From Brachynemurus nebulosus (Eukaryota > Arthropoda > Insecta > Neuroptera > Myrmeleontidae), in contig JAPWDM010000005.1 of NCBI GenBank assembly GCA_035578155.1, forward strand, positions 48,006,954 to 48,070,953: 64,000 nucleotides of DNA. Direction: 5' to 3'. Shown here piece after piece: positions 9,951 to 20,639 of the stretch; position 1 is the stretch's first letter, and the number at the start of each line of letters is the position of its first letter. The notes beneath the pieces are model-generated. The model saw nothing but the letters and a program-made list of their open reading frames with translations. It did not search any database and was not told the DNA's origin. Position numbers and translations under genes: made by a program.

Positions 9951-11963
9951 CAATTTTTTTGAGTGTTGCTCGCTCGTTGACTGACTCTCTCCAAGACTAT
10001 CCATCGTCGTGCATTCATCAACAGTCAAACAAACAATGGGGGAAACTCAGACGCACTCGGAGTGAATTACTAAAAAAAAAAAGAAAACGTTTTCCACGCT
10101 TTCCACACGTTTTTTTGCAACAATAGACACAATAATTTTTTCTTTCTTTTCATATTTTACAGTCTGTTTGATATGATATCATTGTGTTTGTGTAAGTATA
10201 TTGTATTATGGTTGAGTAGATGTTGGCCGTTGGTTTGGAGGGGGATGGGGGGTAAGTTTGAAGTGAGTGTACTAAAGTCCTCTACCAACCAACGAGCCAA
10301 CTCTTTACACACGGAGAGAATTATATTATGATATTGTTAAAAAATATTGTTTATATAAATATTTTGTAACACAAAATGCTACATTTTATTTCTTCTCTAT
10401 TAAATTTATACTTATTGTATCACAGTAAAACTTCGTTTGTATATAATATAATATCTAACTATTTATAGATACAATATTTGTTATGTGGAAATTCCACTGT
10501 ACTATATCGTACACCTTACATTCAAATAATAAATAAATACGCTTGTTGTTGGTAGAAATAAAATGCTTGAGTTATTTCATTATATTTGATATTATTCTTT
10601 CTATCCAACTACGATATTGTCGACATTTCTAGATCAGCAATGTTGAAGAAGAATTCTCTTTCTTTCTATTTTATAATAGAAAAATTTATTTTTGTCAACA
10701 ATAGGTTTAGAAATGGTATTCATTTAAATTATCATATTAGATAAAAGTCTATATATTGTCAGAAAATGACGTTTGTTTAATTGCACATACTAAAGAATCG
10801 ATTTTTTTGTCCCATACCTACCTAAGAAGGAAAAGAGGAACCTTTATGGTGCTGTGGTACTCTGGTCCGTGTTTGTAGAACTCTGACTGGTGTTTGATAT
10901 TCACAAAACTGTGCATACACTTCTGTAAATTTAAACTTTGTTTTTTCCTAAAATGCAATAGCTGTATTTGTTTGCTAAACTATTACATATTTTGTTATTA
11001 AAGAAGTTCAGTTCAGTTTTTCAATTCAGATAGACAGGATCAAAAAGCAAACCTTGTTACAATTGTTAAATATTTAAATTTTGAGTGCCACTCTTATATT
11101 CATATATTTGTATAATTTTTTCTAGGTCATTACTGGAATTAGTGAGTGGATCCTCCCTTTTCCTCTTATTATCCCTTTCTCATCCAAGAAGAAGTGGAAA
11201 GTTCCAGATAAATTTAAGGGAAGGTTCCATTCATACTTTTACTCTCAATCTATGCATTATTTTAATTATCATTCTCACTAATATTAAAATTCTCGGTCCT
11301 TTGATATTAGAAAAACCCCAACCAGACTGGAATACTCAACATTCTCCAGAAGTAACCGCTTCTTCAGAAGTTAATAATGATTATTGTATGTAAAATTTCT
11401 TGATTGTGTCTACTACCAGTTTTTCATTTAACTATCTTCTCCACGACTTATCTTCCGTATGGTTTTTTCAGACTCACTCTTCAGACAGCTCTTCACTATT
11501 GACTTCCCAGACTTACTATTCAGACTGATCCTCACTACTGACTTTTCAGGCTGATCCTCCAGTAACCGCTGCACCTTCTTATATAATTTAATTTGAGTGA
11601 CATTTGTTGTTGTGTTGTAATATTACGTAAATACTGCTTGCGTGATTGCTTTAGAAACTTTTATTATTCAAGTGACTTCAAGTAAAAGTTTTTTTCAAAT
11701 ATTCATTGAATTTTATTCGAAACAATATATCTGAATCACATTAAATTGCAAGTAGGTATTAACAAATGTAATTATATCACCAAAAATGGTAATACCGTAA
11801 CTACAAAAGATGTAATCAATTTCTTAGTTTGCAGAATAGGTTAAGAGACCACGCACATGTTCACTTATTTCGTTGAATTGTCTAAAATGGATCTGAAATT
11901 TCTCCTCTTCTAACTCTAAATCTCTTAATAAGCAAAAAAAAACTAGTGGATTTGCTATAGTCA
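9951..11963. other. AT-rich stretch with a solo TIR end and one unassigned frame
   Basis: TACACACGGAGAGAATTATA at 10307-10326 matches the terminal sequence of the elements at 24033 and 38132, but no partner end exists nearby, so it is a truncated copy. A 102-codon plus-strand frame at 11085-11393 is preceded by a TTTTTTCTAG acceptor-like site but matches nothing I know. About 11460-11570 has ragged repeats of TCAGACTGATCCTCACTACT. Nothing else supported. Confidence 0.4.
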
Positions 11964-12109
11964 GGGCCAGCGACAGAGGGATCAAATAGGGTAATTACCA
12001 ATTGGCCCAAAGAAAGTAAGAAGACATTTTTTTGCTTGTCAACTGTATTTTTGGAGAAAAAATTTTTTGTTGCACCGGGGGGACAGTCATTTTTCTCGCC
12101 GGCTCTGAC
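11964..12109. mobile_element. Short hAT-like MITE remnant
   Basis: Left end CAGGGCCAGCGACAG and right end, read inward, CAGAGCCGGCGAGAA. The flanks GCTATAGT and ACAGTAGT are only a partial match (5 of 8), so the target duplication is decayed. Same CAGGGCCGG-type ends as the elements at 16285 and 61186. Confidence 0.5.
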
Positions 12110-12723
12110 AGTAGTACCTACAAATAACTGGAATAAATACAAGTAGTCCACTCCTCCTAGAAGCATCCAAAAGAGGAATTAACAAAATAAATTTAAGGAA
12201 CGAGCAGATATTAAACTGATATAGCAAAATTTATAAAGTTGGAAGAGAAAATGTGATGAAATGCATGGACTATCGTACTTGGGTACACACGACCTACGCA
12301 AAAATTAGTGGAAGAAAACTTAATTTTTGTCAATATTGCTTCAAGATCTATTAAAATATTATCGTACAGCCTAAGCAACCTATATGCTCCAACGAAGAAA
12401 ACCAGTTTTCTTTGAATGGATTGGACTGCTAGCTTCTTAAGTTCTTTTATTTTGATAGATATAAGCGTTACTTTATGGTATTCCAATTTAAAATAAAAAG
12501 ACAATTTTTACTTTACTAGTACCACTTTATTTAAAGTTTTAATTTTTTTTTAAATATATGAATACTCCACTTTTAGAGCAACACTCTTGTAACCCCAAGT
12601 TCATCACTTGTTCAACACACTATAAAGTATAATTCATTCCAAATACCTTACCTCTTTTTTCTTATGTAAATTCGATAATAACAGTGGTCAACCCATTTGA
12701 AATGAACTATAATTCTAATGATA
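12110..12723. other. No recognisable feature
   Basis: AT-rich; a 97-codon minus-strand frame at 12211-12504 has no recognisable motif. Nothing supported. Confidence 0.4.
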
Positions 12724-13599
12724 CCGTAAAACCGTCTAGACCCGGACACTTTTCTACATTTTTTGGTTAATTTTATATTTATACAAGTCTCCTTCATAGA
12801 TATCACCAATAAAAGTATTACCATTAGATAATAACATGCAAACTAACCTCTCCCGTCGGGTTTAGGACAGTGTTTTATATCGTCTGATGTCTTTGAACCG
12901 GTCAAAGACTTCAAAATATTTTGTGGGAAGGGTGAGAGGGCAATGCATAGTGTGCCCCTTTATAAAGTAAACATACGATATGACACCAGAAGGAGGCATA
13001 AACCGTGTAATTCTGGGAGGATTATTAACGTACGGATAGTGGGAGTAACAGCTGGTGCGTATCGCGGCCATAGTGTAATAAACTGATGTGTCCGAGTCTA
13101 AACGGATATACATATATAGCATGTATTTTTTTAAGTATATATGTTATAGTCAAAGGTCGATATGTAGTCCCTTCGCGGAACGATTAGTTTATCCTAGGTT
13201 TGGCTAACGCCTTTCGGCAAACCCCGAAATAGGTTCCTATTTCGGCCTTTGACTGATGTATTTTTAGTCAAACCTAGAAGTACCTAACTTTTTAGTCAAA
13301 CGTCGGAACTAAAATAATCTGTTTCGGTGTTTTCCTAGTCTATCCTAGAAGCGACTAAGGCACATTCGGTCAATCTTCGATTTGTACTGCACTTGTCTAA
13401 ACAGGTTTTTGCATACAAGCCAAACTCTTTGCGGTATTCTAATAAATTTATTTGTCATTCCGTATTTGTGCATTGAACGTGCGGGAGTGTAAGCTCAAAG
13501 ATGTGTGAATCAAACTGTGCTGTGGCGGAAAATGTGGATAAATAAAACTTTGATACCCCTGTCGCAGCATCTGCATAACATAGCGAATTTCCAAATCTT

Positions 13600-13860
13600 G
13601 GGCACTAGCGGATCTCATCTAAGACCTGTACCTATTTAAAATAGTTTAGCTTTCTAAGAGTAAAAGAATTTTTAAAATCGGTTGGGTAATTAGTTTTGGT
13701 ATTTTTGGGGACCCAAGAACCCGAACGAATTATGTGCAGCATAGTTGTATCCATCTAAAATAATTTAGTTCTCTAGCAGTGAGAAATTTTTTAGCATCTT
13801 TTCGATAGCTTATTACTGGCGTTTTGGGATCTGCAAGATCCCGGTGGACCTCATTAAAAA
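13600..13860. repeat. Degenerate outlying units of the 120-bp satellite
   Basis: Two diverged units start near 13636 (TTTAAAATAGTTTAGC) and 13754 (TCTAAAATAATTTAG), each followed by the AGT.A..AATTTTT and ATCGGTT-like phrases of the main array at 14041. Confidence 0.7.
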
Positions 13861-13895
13861 ATCAGCTCGACCGTATATTCTAGGCGGACTTTATG

Positions 13896-13897
<2 letters not shown>

Positions 13898-13963
<66 letters not shown>
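13898..13963. repeat. (TA)n microsatellite
   Basis: About 33 uninterrupted TA units inside the satellite block, separating the degenerate left units from the homogeneous array. Confidence 0.95.
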
Positions 13964-13967
<4 letters not shown>

Positions 13968-14040
13968 AACCCGTTGTGTAGCATTCTACGCCGCACTTGC
14001 ATCCGCAGGACAGTTGTGGATCTCAGATAACACAACCTGT

Positions 14041-15120
14041 ACCTATCTAAAATAGTTTACCTCGGTAATAGTAAAAAGGTTTCAAAATCGGTCAGTTATT
14101 TTATTTTTGACACTTTTAGGTCCTACTGACACTTCAGACCTTACATAACGTAATCTATATGTATCTAAAATAGCTTAGCTCCCCAACAGTGAAAAAATTT
14201 TCAAAATCGGTCGGCTAGTTTATTTTTGACGCTTTTGGATCCGATGGACCCTGGCAGACTTTACATAACGTAATCTATATTTATCTAAAATAGTTTAGCT
14301 CTGTAACAGTGAAAAAATTTTCAAAATCGGTCGGTTAGTTTATTTTTACCACTTTTGGGTCCCATGGACCCTGGCGGACCCTAAATAACGTAATGTATGT
14401 CTATCTAAAATAGTTAGTTCCCCAACAGTGAAAAAATTTTCAAAATCGGTCGGTTAGTTTATTTTTGACACTTTTGGATCCCATGGACCCTCGCAGACCT
14501 TACATAACGTAATCTATATTTATCTAAAATAGTTTAGCTCTGTAACAGTGAAAAAATTTTCAAAATCGGTCAGTTAGTTTATTTTTGACACTTTTGGGTT
14601 CTATGGACCTTGGTGGACCTTACATAACGTAATTTATATTTATCTAAAATAGTTTAGCTCTGTAACAGTGAAAAAATTTTCAAAATCGGTCAGTTAGTTT
14701 ATTTTTGACACTTCTGGATCCTATGGACCCTGGCAGACCTTACATAACGGAATCTATATTTATCTAAAACAGTTTAGCTCTGTAACAGTGAAAAAATTTT
14801 CAAAATCGATCAGGCAGTTTATTTTTGACACTTTTGGGTCCTATGGACCCAGGCGGACCTTACATAACGTAATCGATATTTATCTAAAATAGTTTAGCTC
14901 TGTAACAGTGAAAAAATTTTCAAAATCGGTCAGTTAGTTTATTTTTGACACTTTTGGGTCCTGTGGACCCTGACGGACCTTACATAATGTATTCTAAATC
15001 TATCTAAAATAGTTTAGCTCTGTAACAGTGAAGAAATTTTTAAAATTGGTCGTTTAGTTTATTTTTTACAATTATGGGATCAGTAAATCCTGGCGAAACT
15101 CATACAAGTCTAGTACTCTA
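14041..15120. repeat. 120-bp satellite array, nine units
   Basis: The phrase ATCTAAAATAGTTTAGCTC recurs with starts near 14043, 14163, 14283, 14403, 14522, 14642, 14762, 14882 and 15002, a period of 120 bp (119 once). Each unit also carries GTAACAGTGAAAAAATTTTC, AAAATCGGTCAGTTAGTTTA and CATAACGTAATCTATATTTA. Central units are most alike; edge units decay, as in arrays homogenised by unequal exchange. Confidence 0.95.
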
Positions 15121-15400
15121 ACAGTAAGAAAAGGGTTCTAAGGATCTCATATAACTTATGGCAGTCCGTAAGCTTCTTGTGGACATCATTTAATTAATTA
15201 ATTCAAATACTTTAACTTACTAACTGTGAAAAATTTTTTAAAATCGATTGGTTAATTAATTTCTGGCCTTTTTAGGTCCCGAAAACCTTGACCTCACATA
15301 AAATACCTTAAATCCATTTGAAATGGTTTAATTTTTTAACATTATTAATTATTAGTGGAAAAATTTTCAAAACCGATTCAAAATATTTTCCGTACATACA
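15121..15400. repeat. Degenerate right-hand satellite units
   Basis: Two further weak units (ACTTACTAACTGTGAAAAAT near 15213 and GAAATGGTTTAATTTTTTA near 15319), each followed by AAA.CGATT phrases. They mirror the decay on the left side of the array. Confidence 0.6.
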
Positions 15401-15859
15401 TATGTACATTGTACATATTTTGTTTTGTTTTATATTTAATAATATTTATATCATAACATAATCTTCAATTTCTTGTTTACTTAAAAATTCAATAAAAAAA
15501 AAAAAAATTCTTCATTACATTAGCTTAGAAAATCTGTTTAATTTACATTTTTTAACATGGGATAAAACCATGCTAATTATAATGCAATAAATGAGAAACA
15601 AAACTCTATACATGTATGTGTGTTATATCACATATATGTGAATAGTTTTCACTTGTTCTCACAAAATTCTTTAATAAAAAAGTGAAATTTTTTTATACTT
15701 CATAAAGAACTGAGATATAAATATAAATTACTTATTAGACTAACAAAGAAAGAATAAAAGTGAAAATTTACATTTTCTCGAAAAATACTTAAAATAGAAA
15801 GAAAATTATAAGAATATTTTCTTCATAATTTTTTTTTTCCTTTTCAACGATGTAAAAAT

Positions 15860-16022
15860 CGAACTGCCTTATGATAGGATCGAATGATAAAAAATGGCCA
15901 GAAAACCTACTTCTGGGCATCCGACGTGTCTGGCTAACGAACTTAGCCAAGCCAATTCAGAATCCAGTCCGCACACAAAATTTCATAAGCGTTAGACGTT
16001 TCGTTCGAGAGTTATCGCGCGG

Positions 16023-16093
<71 letters not shown>
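15860..16093 (+). repeat. Retroelement-like 3' tail ending in a (TA)n microsatellite
   Basis: The text CACAAAATTTCATAAGCGTT followed by GTTCGAGAGTTATCGCGCGG and ~33 TA units resembles the 3' end of non-LTR elements of insects that end in simple repeats. This is from memory and only suggestive. The 76-codon frame here is mostly an alternating Ile-Tyr product of the TA tract and is not a gene. Confidence 0.4.
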
Positions 16094-16096
<3 letters not shown>

Positions 16097-16284
16097 TTTA
16101 GTGAATATCATTTTCGTATTCTAGGGACCTCAAAACATATTTCTGATATGGTCCCGGGCTTAGGTGGCACCATGACACCTGGCGTAAAAGCTGAATTTCC
16201 AGTTTTGGAAATTCGCTAAAAACTAAGTTTATGCCGAAAATATTTAATCTGAGTAAGAGTTCAGTGTATCAGAGTAGGGACAAA

Positions 16285-16580
16285 CAGGGCCGGATCTAGG
16301 GGGCAGCGGGGGTACGTGCCCTCCTGAAAGCTTTTTGGGGCGTCAAAAACGTAAGTTAAGGGGCACCAAAACGGTAAAAATTTCTTTGCCGCAGTGATAT
16401 TTTAAAATTTTTTGTCTGGAAAAGGGAAGTAATGACTAAAAAAAGGTCAACACTGTCCGTTCCTGATAAGTGCCAAATTTACTGTTGACCTTTTTTCTTG
16501 GTCATCACACAAAATTTTTTGCCGCGAAAGGCGCCAACAGCAAAATTGCTCCCCCCCTAATAACTCTAGGTCCGGCCCTG
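16285..16580. mobile_element. hAT MITE, 296 bp, perfect 8-bp target duplication
   Basis: Ends CAGGGCCGGATCTAG and, inverted, CAGGGCCGGACCTAG (14 of 15). Flanks are GGGACAAA on both sides (16277-16284 and 16581-16588). It sits inside the inner 4.1-kb element and so inserted later than that element. Confidence 0.9.
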
Positions 16581-17546
16581 GGGACAAAATACGGAATAAT
16601 AAACACACTTTTTGCTAGGAATCAGATACAAGGATACAAAGAGAAATTTCGTAATTTGGAAGATGCGCCCAACGTTCAGCTTTCTCTGAGGGAGATTAAT
16701 ATAAAAGATTCTAAGTCTGGGGGACAAGGTTTCATAAAATGCCACTGTAATAAAAAACGTTCATCAAAATTGTGTATATGTAAAAGATCGAAGGTATTGT
16801 GGAACCAAAGATGCCACAACGCATCACCTTGTCAAAAAAAGAGTAATTTTTTTCGTTTTTTCATTAATTACAGACCTATTGTCATGATACAAAATAACAA
16901 TAACCAATTTCATTTCTTGTTGTGATTATTTGTCAATTCATTCCTAAAATATGGGAACAATAAACATTAAAATTACAAATATTCTTTTATTATAGCTAAT
17001 AATTAAATAATTTAGGTCTGACTGGTCAAACCCCGATTTCATCAAATTGAGTTTCGGCGTTTGACTGTCCAAATTAGTCTCTCCTAGGATTAACCAAAAA
17101 TTCGTTAGTCAAAGGTAGAAAAGCGCTATTCGTTTGGACTTTGACTGAGACGTTATGTCAGACCTGAGGTTTGACTAGGCAAACCTAGGAGCGCCGGCGC
17201 ATCGGTGTTTGACTATAACATATATACATCGAATATAATTTCAAACATCATTAAATGATGCGCGATAAAATTCTGAACACATACATATCAAAGCAAAAAC
17301 AATATGACAATTATGACGAAAATTAGATATCTAAATTAGACACACATTTTATTTCTTTGAAAAACTGTAGGATAGTAATCCGGTAAAATCAGATAGTAAA
17401 AGTTGAAATCCGTAGTTTTTATTGGTACAGCTGTTTAGAGAATGTTTTCCTCTGTCTAATGACGTCAAGAGCAAATGTTTATTGTTGCAGGTTAATGTAA
17501 AAATTATTTACTTTGAAGATTGGTCCGGGTCTAGACGGTTTTACGG

Positions 17547-18640
17547 TACATAAAAAGTAAACAAAGTTGTGAACCTATATTACTAATATCAGTATTATCA
17601 AATAGATGTTGTTTGTGCTTTCATTTTTGATCATGTACTCATTGTCAGTTGAGCAATACCTGGCAGTATGTATGGGTACATATATTAAACATTTGTAATT
17701 TTAAAGTGTGTTGGGCAACTGATGAACATGTAATTACGTCAGTGTTGTCCCAAAGGAGAAATATGGATATGTGTAGAAATATATGAACTTTCTATTCTAC
17801 TCTGTCGAGTAATCCAATTCCTTTCAGTTTTAATATAGAGTATGGATAAAAGTACTAAGCGGTCCAATCAAGGCAACACTCCCATATAAATTTCACTAGT
17901 GAATAGCAACATTTTCAAAGCCTTTCTCTCTATATATGAAAAGTAACTACACAAAGTGTTTTAATCTTTTGATATTTCAAATAGGTACATATTATATTAA
18001 CATTATAATGAAATTCAATATTATAAACATGGAAAATCACTTAATTTATTTTTGAAAAAAATCATTTACCTCTTTTCTTGGTTTTTCTGCTTTTTGACAC
18101 GTCTCATACGTATGTCAGTTTTAACCCTTTTTACTCCTAAAGCCTATTCATAAAAAATTTTCGAAAAATAATGCTCAAAAGTTTGACGTGTATATAGTTG
18201 TGTTGGATATTTTGGCAAACTTGACACGAAAATTATTATGAATTCAACGGTCTATAGTTTAGCTAGTTAATATATTATTATATGATAAATTATGTTAGGT
18301 GTCGAAATAGTTCTTAATATTTAAGCAATAGATGATACAGATTTCGGCACTGAAGCCACGAAAGCAAGGGATACGTATTTAAATAATTGGTTTAAAGAGT
18401 CCAACTATATTGTTCATAGTGTTTGCCTCATCTTTTCAGATCAATAATCAAGTAAAAGCTGCCTAGGGAAATTATTATAATAGACTCGAAAATCAAAATC
18501 TTTGTAACATATTTATATAATATTTGGAGGTCATTTTATATTATTTAAAAAAAAAAAAATTTGGAGACACAGGTCTACCCACACTGTCAACTTTCCGTTG
18601 GATGCCCTTAAAGACTATGCACATGAATAATTTTTTTTTA
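17547..18640. other. No recognisable feature
   Basis: AT-rich. A weak inverted pair CAGTGTTGTCC (17740) / GGCAACACT (17872) could be remnant TIR ends but lacks a target duplication. Confidence 0.35.
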
Positions 18641-18745
18641 ATTCAGGGGACTCCTCTAAGCCCCCGATAGAGGCTTTGCCCCTTGCACCACACCGGGGGC
18701 TTCGCCTTCTGTACCTAAGGGTGGGGGCTCCATCCTCATCAAACA
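18641..18745. other. GC-rich island of unknown origin
   Basis: GACTCCTCTAAGCCCCCGAT, then AGGCTTTGCCCCTTGCACC and CCGGGGGCTTCGCC stand out strongly in base composition from the AT-rich surroundings. CCCCCGATAGAGGCTTTG and CCGGGGGCTTCG look like a degenerate internal repeat. No gene or bounded element recognised. Confidence 0.5.
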
Positions 18746-18888
18746 AATGATAACATTATTTGTTCCAAGATACGCGAGATAAAAAATATTTCACAAAAAG
18801 TTTCTTATTTCATTCTTTCGTTTATTTTTTTTAATTTTTTTTTAATTTTATAATGATTTACGGGCGTTTTTAACATCAAGAAAGGTTT

Positions 18889-19044
18889 GGCCATTATATA
18901 ATAAAGACATGCTAACAAATCTGTATGATCTATGTTACGTTAATAAAGTTAATTCCGTTTTTTTATCACAAAAAACAAACCGCTAATCCGAATTTGCTGA
19001 AAACTTCTCAGTTTTATGGTTGCGAAGAAATATCTTGAAATCCT
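18889..19044 (+). repeat. Dispersed repeat copy carrying the empty mariner site
   Basis: The stretch GGCCATTATATAATAAAGAC…AAACAAACCGCTAATCCGAA…TTTGCTGAAAACTTCTCAG is repeated on the opposite strand at 45577-45685, and its distal part (CTCAGTTTTATGGTTGCGAAG) at 22794-22842 also on the opposite strand. In the 45.6-kb copy the TA inside GGCCATTATA is where the mariner is inserted; here the site is empty. Confidence 0.8.
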
Positions 19045-19045
19045 T

Positions 19046-19081
19046 GATAGGCAGTTATTTCTTACAGAATAACTGCCTATC
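19046..19081. other. Perfect hairpin, 14-bp stem, 8-nt loop
   Basis: GATAGGCAGTTATT and its exact complement AATAACTGCCTATC surround TCTTACAG. Too short for a typical animal miRNA precursor. Function unknown. Confidence 0.7.
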
Positions 19082-19082
19082 T

Positions 19083-19420
19083 TTTGTCAGCTTTTGTGTA
19101 TTCCTGCTACTTCAGCATTCATAGAAAGACAATAGAAACAAGGCGTCCCTTTATAAAAAATGAATTACTGATAGATATTTATATTAATTTAAATATAGAT
19201 TGTAAGAATACTTTAAATGTTTTTAAAGAAGACAAATATCTAATAACATAGCTAAGAGCAACAAAAAGTACTTACGTACTAAAAAATAAATAAAAAATAA
19301 ATCATACAAAAATTTAATGCGTACTTTTTTTTACTATCTGTACTTTTTATTTTTGCTAAAAAAACCGAAAAATACTTTATTTGCCTTAAAAAGGTGGCAA
19401 CCCTAATCGCATCCCACAAT
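19083..19420. other. No recognisable feature, except a GGTTGCCACC-type end
   Basis: AAAAAGGTGGCAACCCTA at 19389 resembles the end of common insect MITEs, but no matching left end was found. Confidence 0.35.
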
Positions 19421-19459
19421 CGCATAAATATACTCATTTTCAAAGAGTATATTTATGCG
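19421..19459. other. Perfect hairpin, 15-bp stem, 9-nt loop
   Basis: CGCATAAATATACTC and GAGTATATTTATGCG are exact complements around ATTTTCAAA. Weak pairing continues a few bases outward (CACAAT / TTGTTG). Function unknown. Confidence 0.7.
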
Positions 19460-20639
19460 TTGTTGATTCAATGCTGTCACGTTAAATGAACAAAACAATA
19501 AAATTTTAAAATAATTTGTGTTGGAGTATCAGTTGACACGTATGATCCGGGAAAAATTTTTCCAATTCGGTTTAGTCGTTTTGTTTCTTTAGGCAACAAA
19601 AGAATATTCTAGTATCAGATCATCATAGTAGGTATTTAAAATTTTACTCTAACTGCACTTTCCCGAAACACAAAAAAACCTAAACACTCTCAAATATATA
19701 AACTTTTAAGTTCTATAGGATTAAGTTTTTATCAAGAAATACTTATATATAAAAATTTGTTCTATCAAAATATAATGAAATTAAAAGGAAACCACATTGT
19801 TTTCATTTCAAAAGTCGATTCTCTGACTACAAACGCGATTGAATTTCTTAAATTTGGTTTTTTGTTTTTTGCATTTTAATCGAGTTTGGCATCTTTGGTA
19901 TTTGGTTTAGTCTCCTTGGATCCGCCTCAGCTATGATGAGTTAATTTTGTAACTTGTGCAAATATTGAATTCAAATCCATGTATATTAGTTAAGATTTAA
20001 ATTATATACTATATACATAGATAATATTTATATCTTCCGTTGTTAGACGACAAACTTTTGTCAACGGGAATAAATACAATTTATTTTAACAAAATACTTC
20101 GCAGGACTAAACTAAAGGACTATACTATACTAGAATATATGTAGTAGTGAGGATAATAATAGAGTTGAGTGATAATAGAAATTTTACTAGTCAACTTTTA
20201 GTGAAAATAAATTTGAAAGACAATAGTAGGAATGACAAAGACCAACACAATGAGCAACAAGGAACGAGCAGCGAGTAACCAACGTATAGAGATGAAATGA
20301 TGAACCGAAAGTTTTTAGGAGATTTTAAGATTACACTAGAATTTATGTCACAACTGCTCGTATATAGAGTGCGAATTTTTTTTTTTTGCTTTTTTGTTTT
20401 TCTGGGGTTTCGAATAACAAATCTCTGATGTGCTGCATGATATATATTGTAGCGCACACCGTACCCATTTGGTACCTATTGTACCTAGAGCGAGCTACAA
20501 TTGTTTGTGTATCTATTATAACAAATAACTGGTGTACACTTTACATGAAATTGTTGGCACGGTAACGATAAGAAAGAAATGTCTTTCACTGAAGGAAATA
20601 TAGGGAACCAAATTACTATGTGACTAACCTTCATATGTA
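19460..20639. other. No recognisable feature
   Basis: AT-rich sequence read on both strands. An 88-codon minus-strand frame at 20191-20457 is low-complexity and not supported. Confidence 0.4.

Larger units (their letters stand above)
13135..17226. mobile_element. Inner ~4.1-kb TIR element with subterminal AGTCAAACCTAGG repeats
   Basis: Terminal repeat GTATATATGTTATAGTCAAA at 13135-13154 is exactly inverted at 17207-17226. Within ~250 bp of each end are many variants of AGTCAAACCTAGG in both orientations (for example 13268-13281 and 17174-17190), a probable transposase-binding array. The interior holds a 120-bp satellite, two (TA)n tracts and a hAT MITE, and no transposase frame. The flanking duplication is unclear. 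Confidence 0.65.
12724..17546. mobile_element. Outer TA-flanked TIR element, split by a 4.1-kb insertion
   Basis: Ends are CCGTAAAACCGTCTAGACCC at 12724 and its inverted match (…CTAGACGGTTTTACGG) ending at 17546; about 24 bp are identical. TA lies immediately outside both ends. If the inner element (13135-17226) is removed, about 730 bp remain, a size typical of a non-autonomous element. The left remnant holds a GC-richer block (12850-13110) with an 86-codon minus-strand frame that I cannot assign. Confidence 0.7.

Noticed and set aside
11085..11393. 102-codon frame with an acceptor-like TTTTTTCTAG just inside
   Set aside because: No recognisable family, the N-terminus lies in intron-like sequence, and another frame downstream of the acceptor is also open for ~50 codons. 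Evidence is insufficient for a gene call.
15871..16101. 76-codon frame ending in alternating Ile-Tyr; similar frames at 28429-28620 and 31901-32194
   Set aside because: Created by translation of (TA)n microsatellites.
16470..16925. 151-codon plus-strand frame, the longest complete one outside polB
   Set aside because: It crosses the right boundary of a hAT MITE at 16580, and the composition is low-complexity with no motif.
17740..17881. hAT MITE bounded by CAGTGTTGTCC and GGCAACACT
   Set aside because: Inverted match is short and no 8-bp duplication is present.
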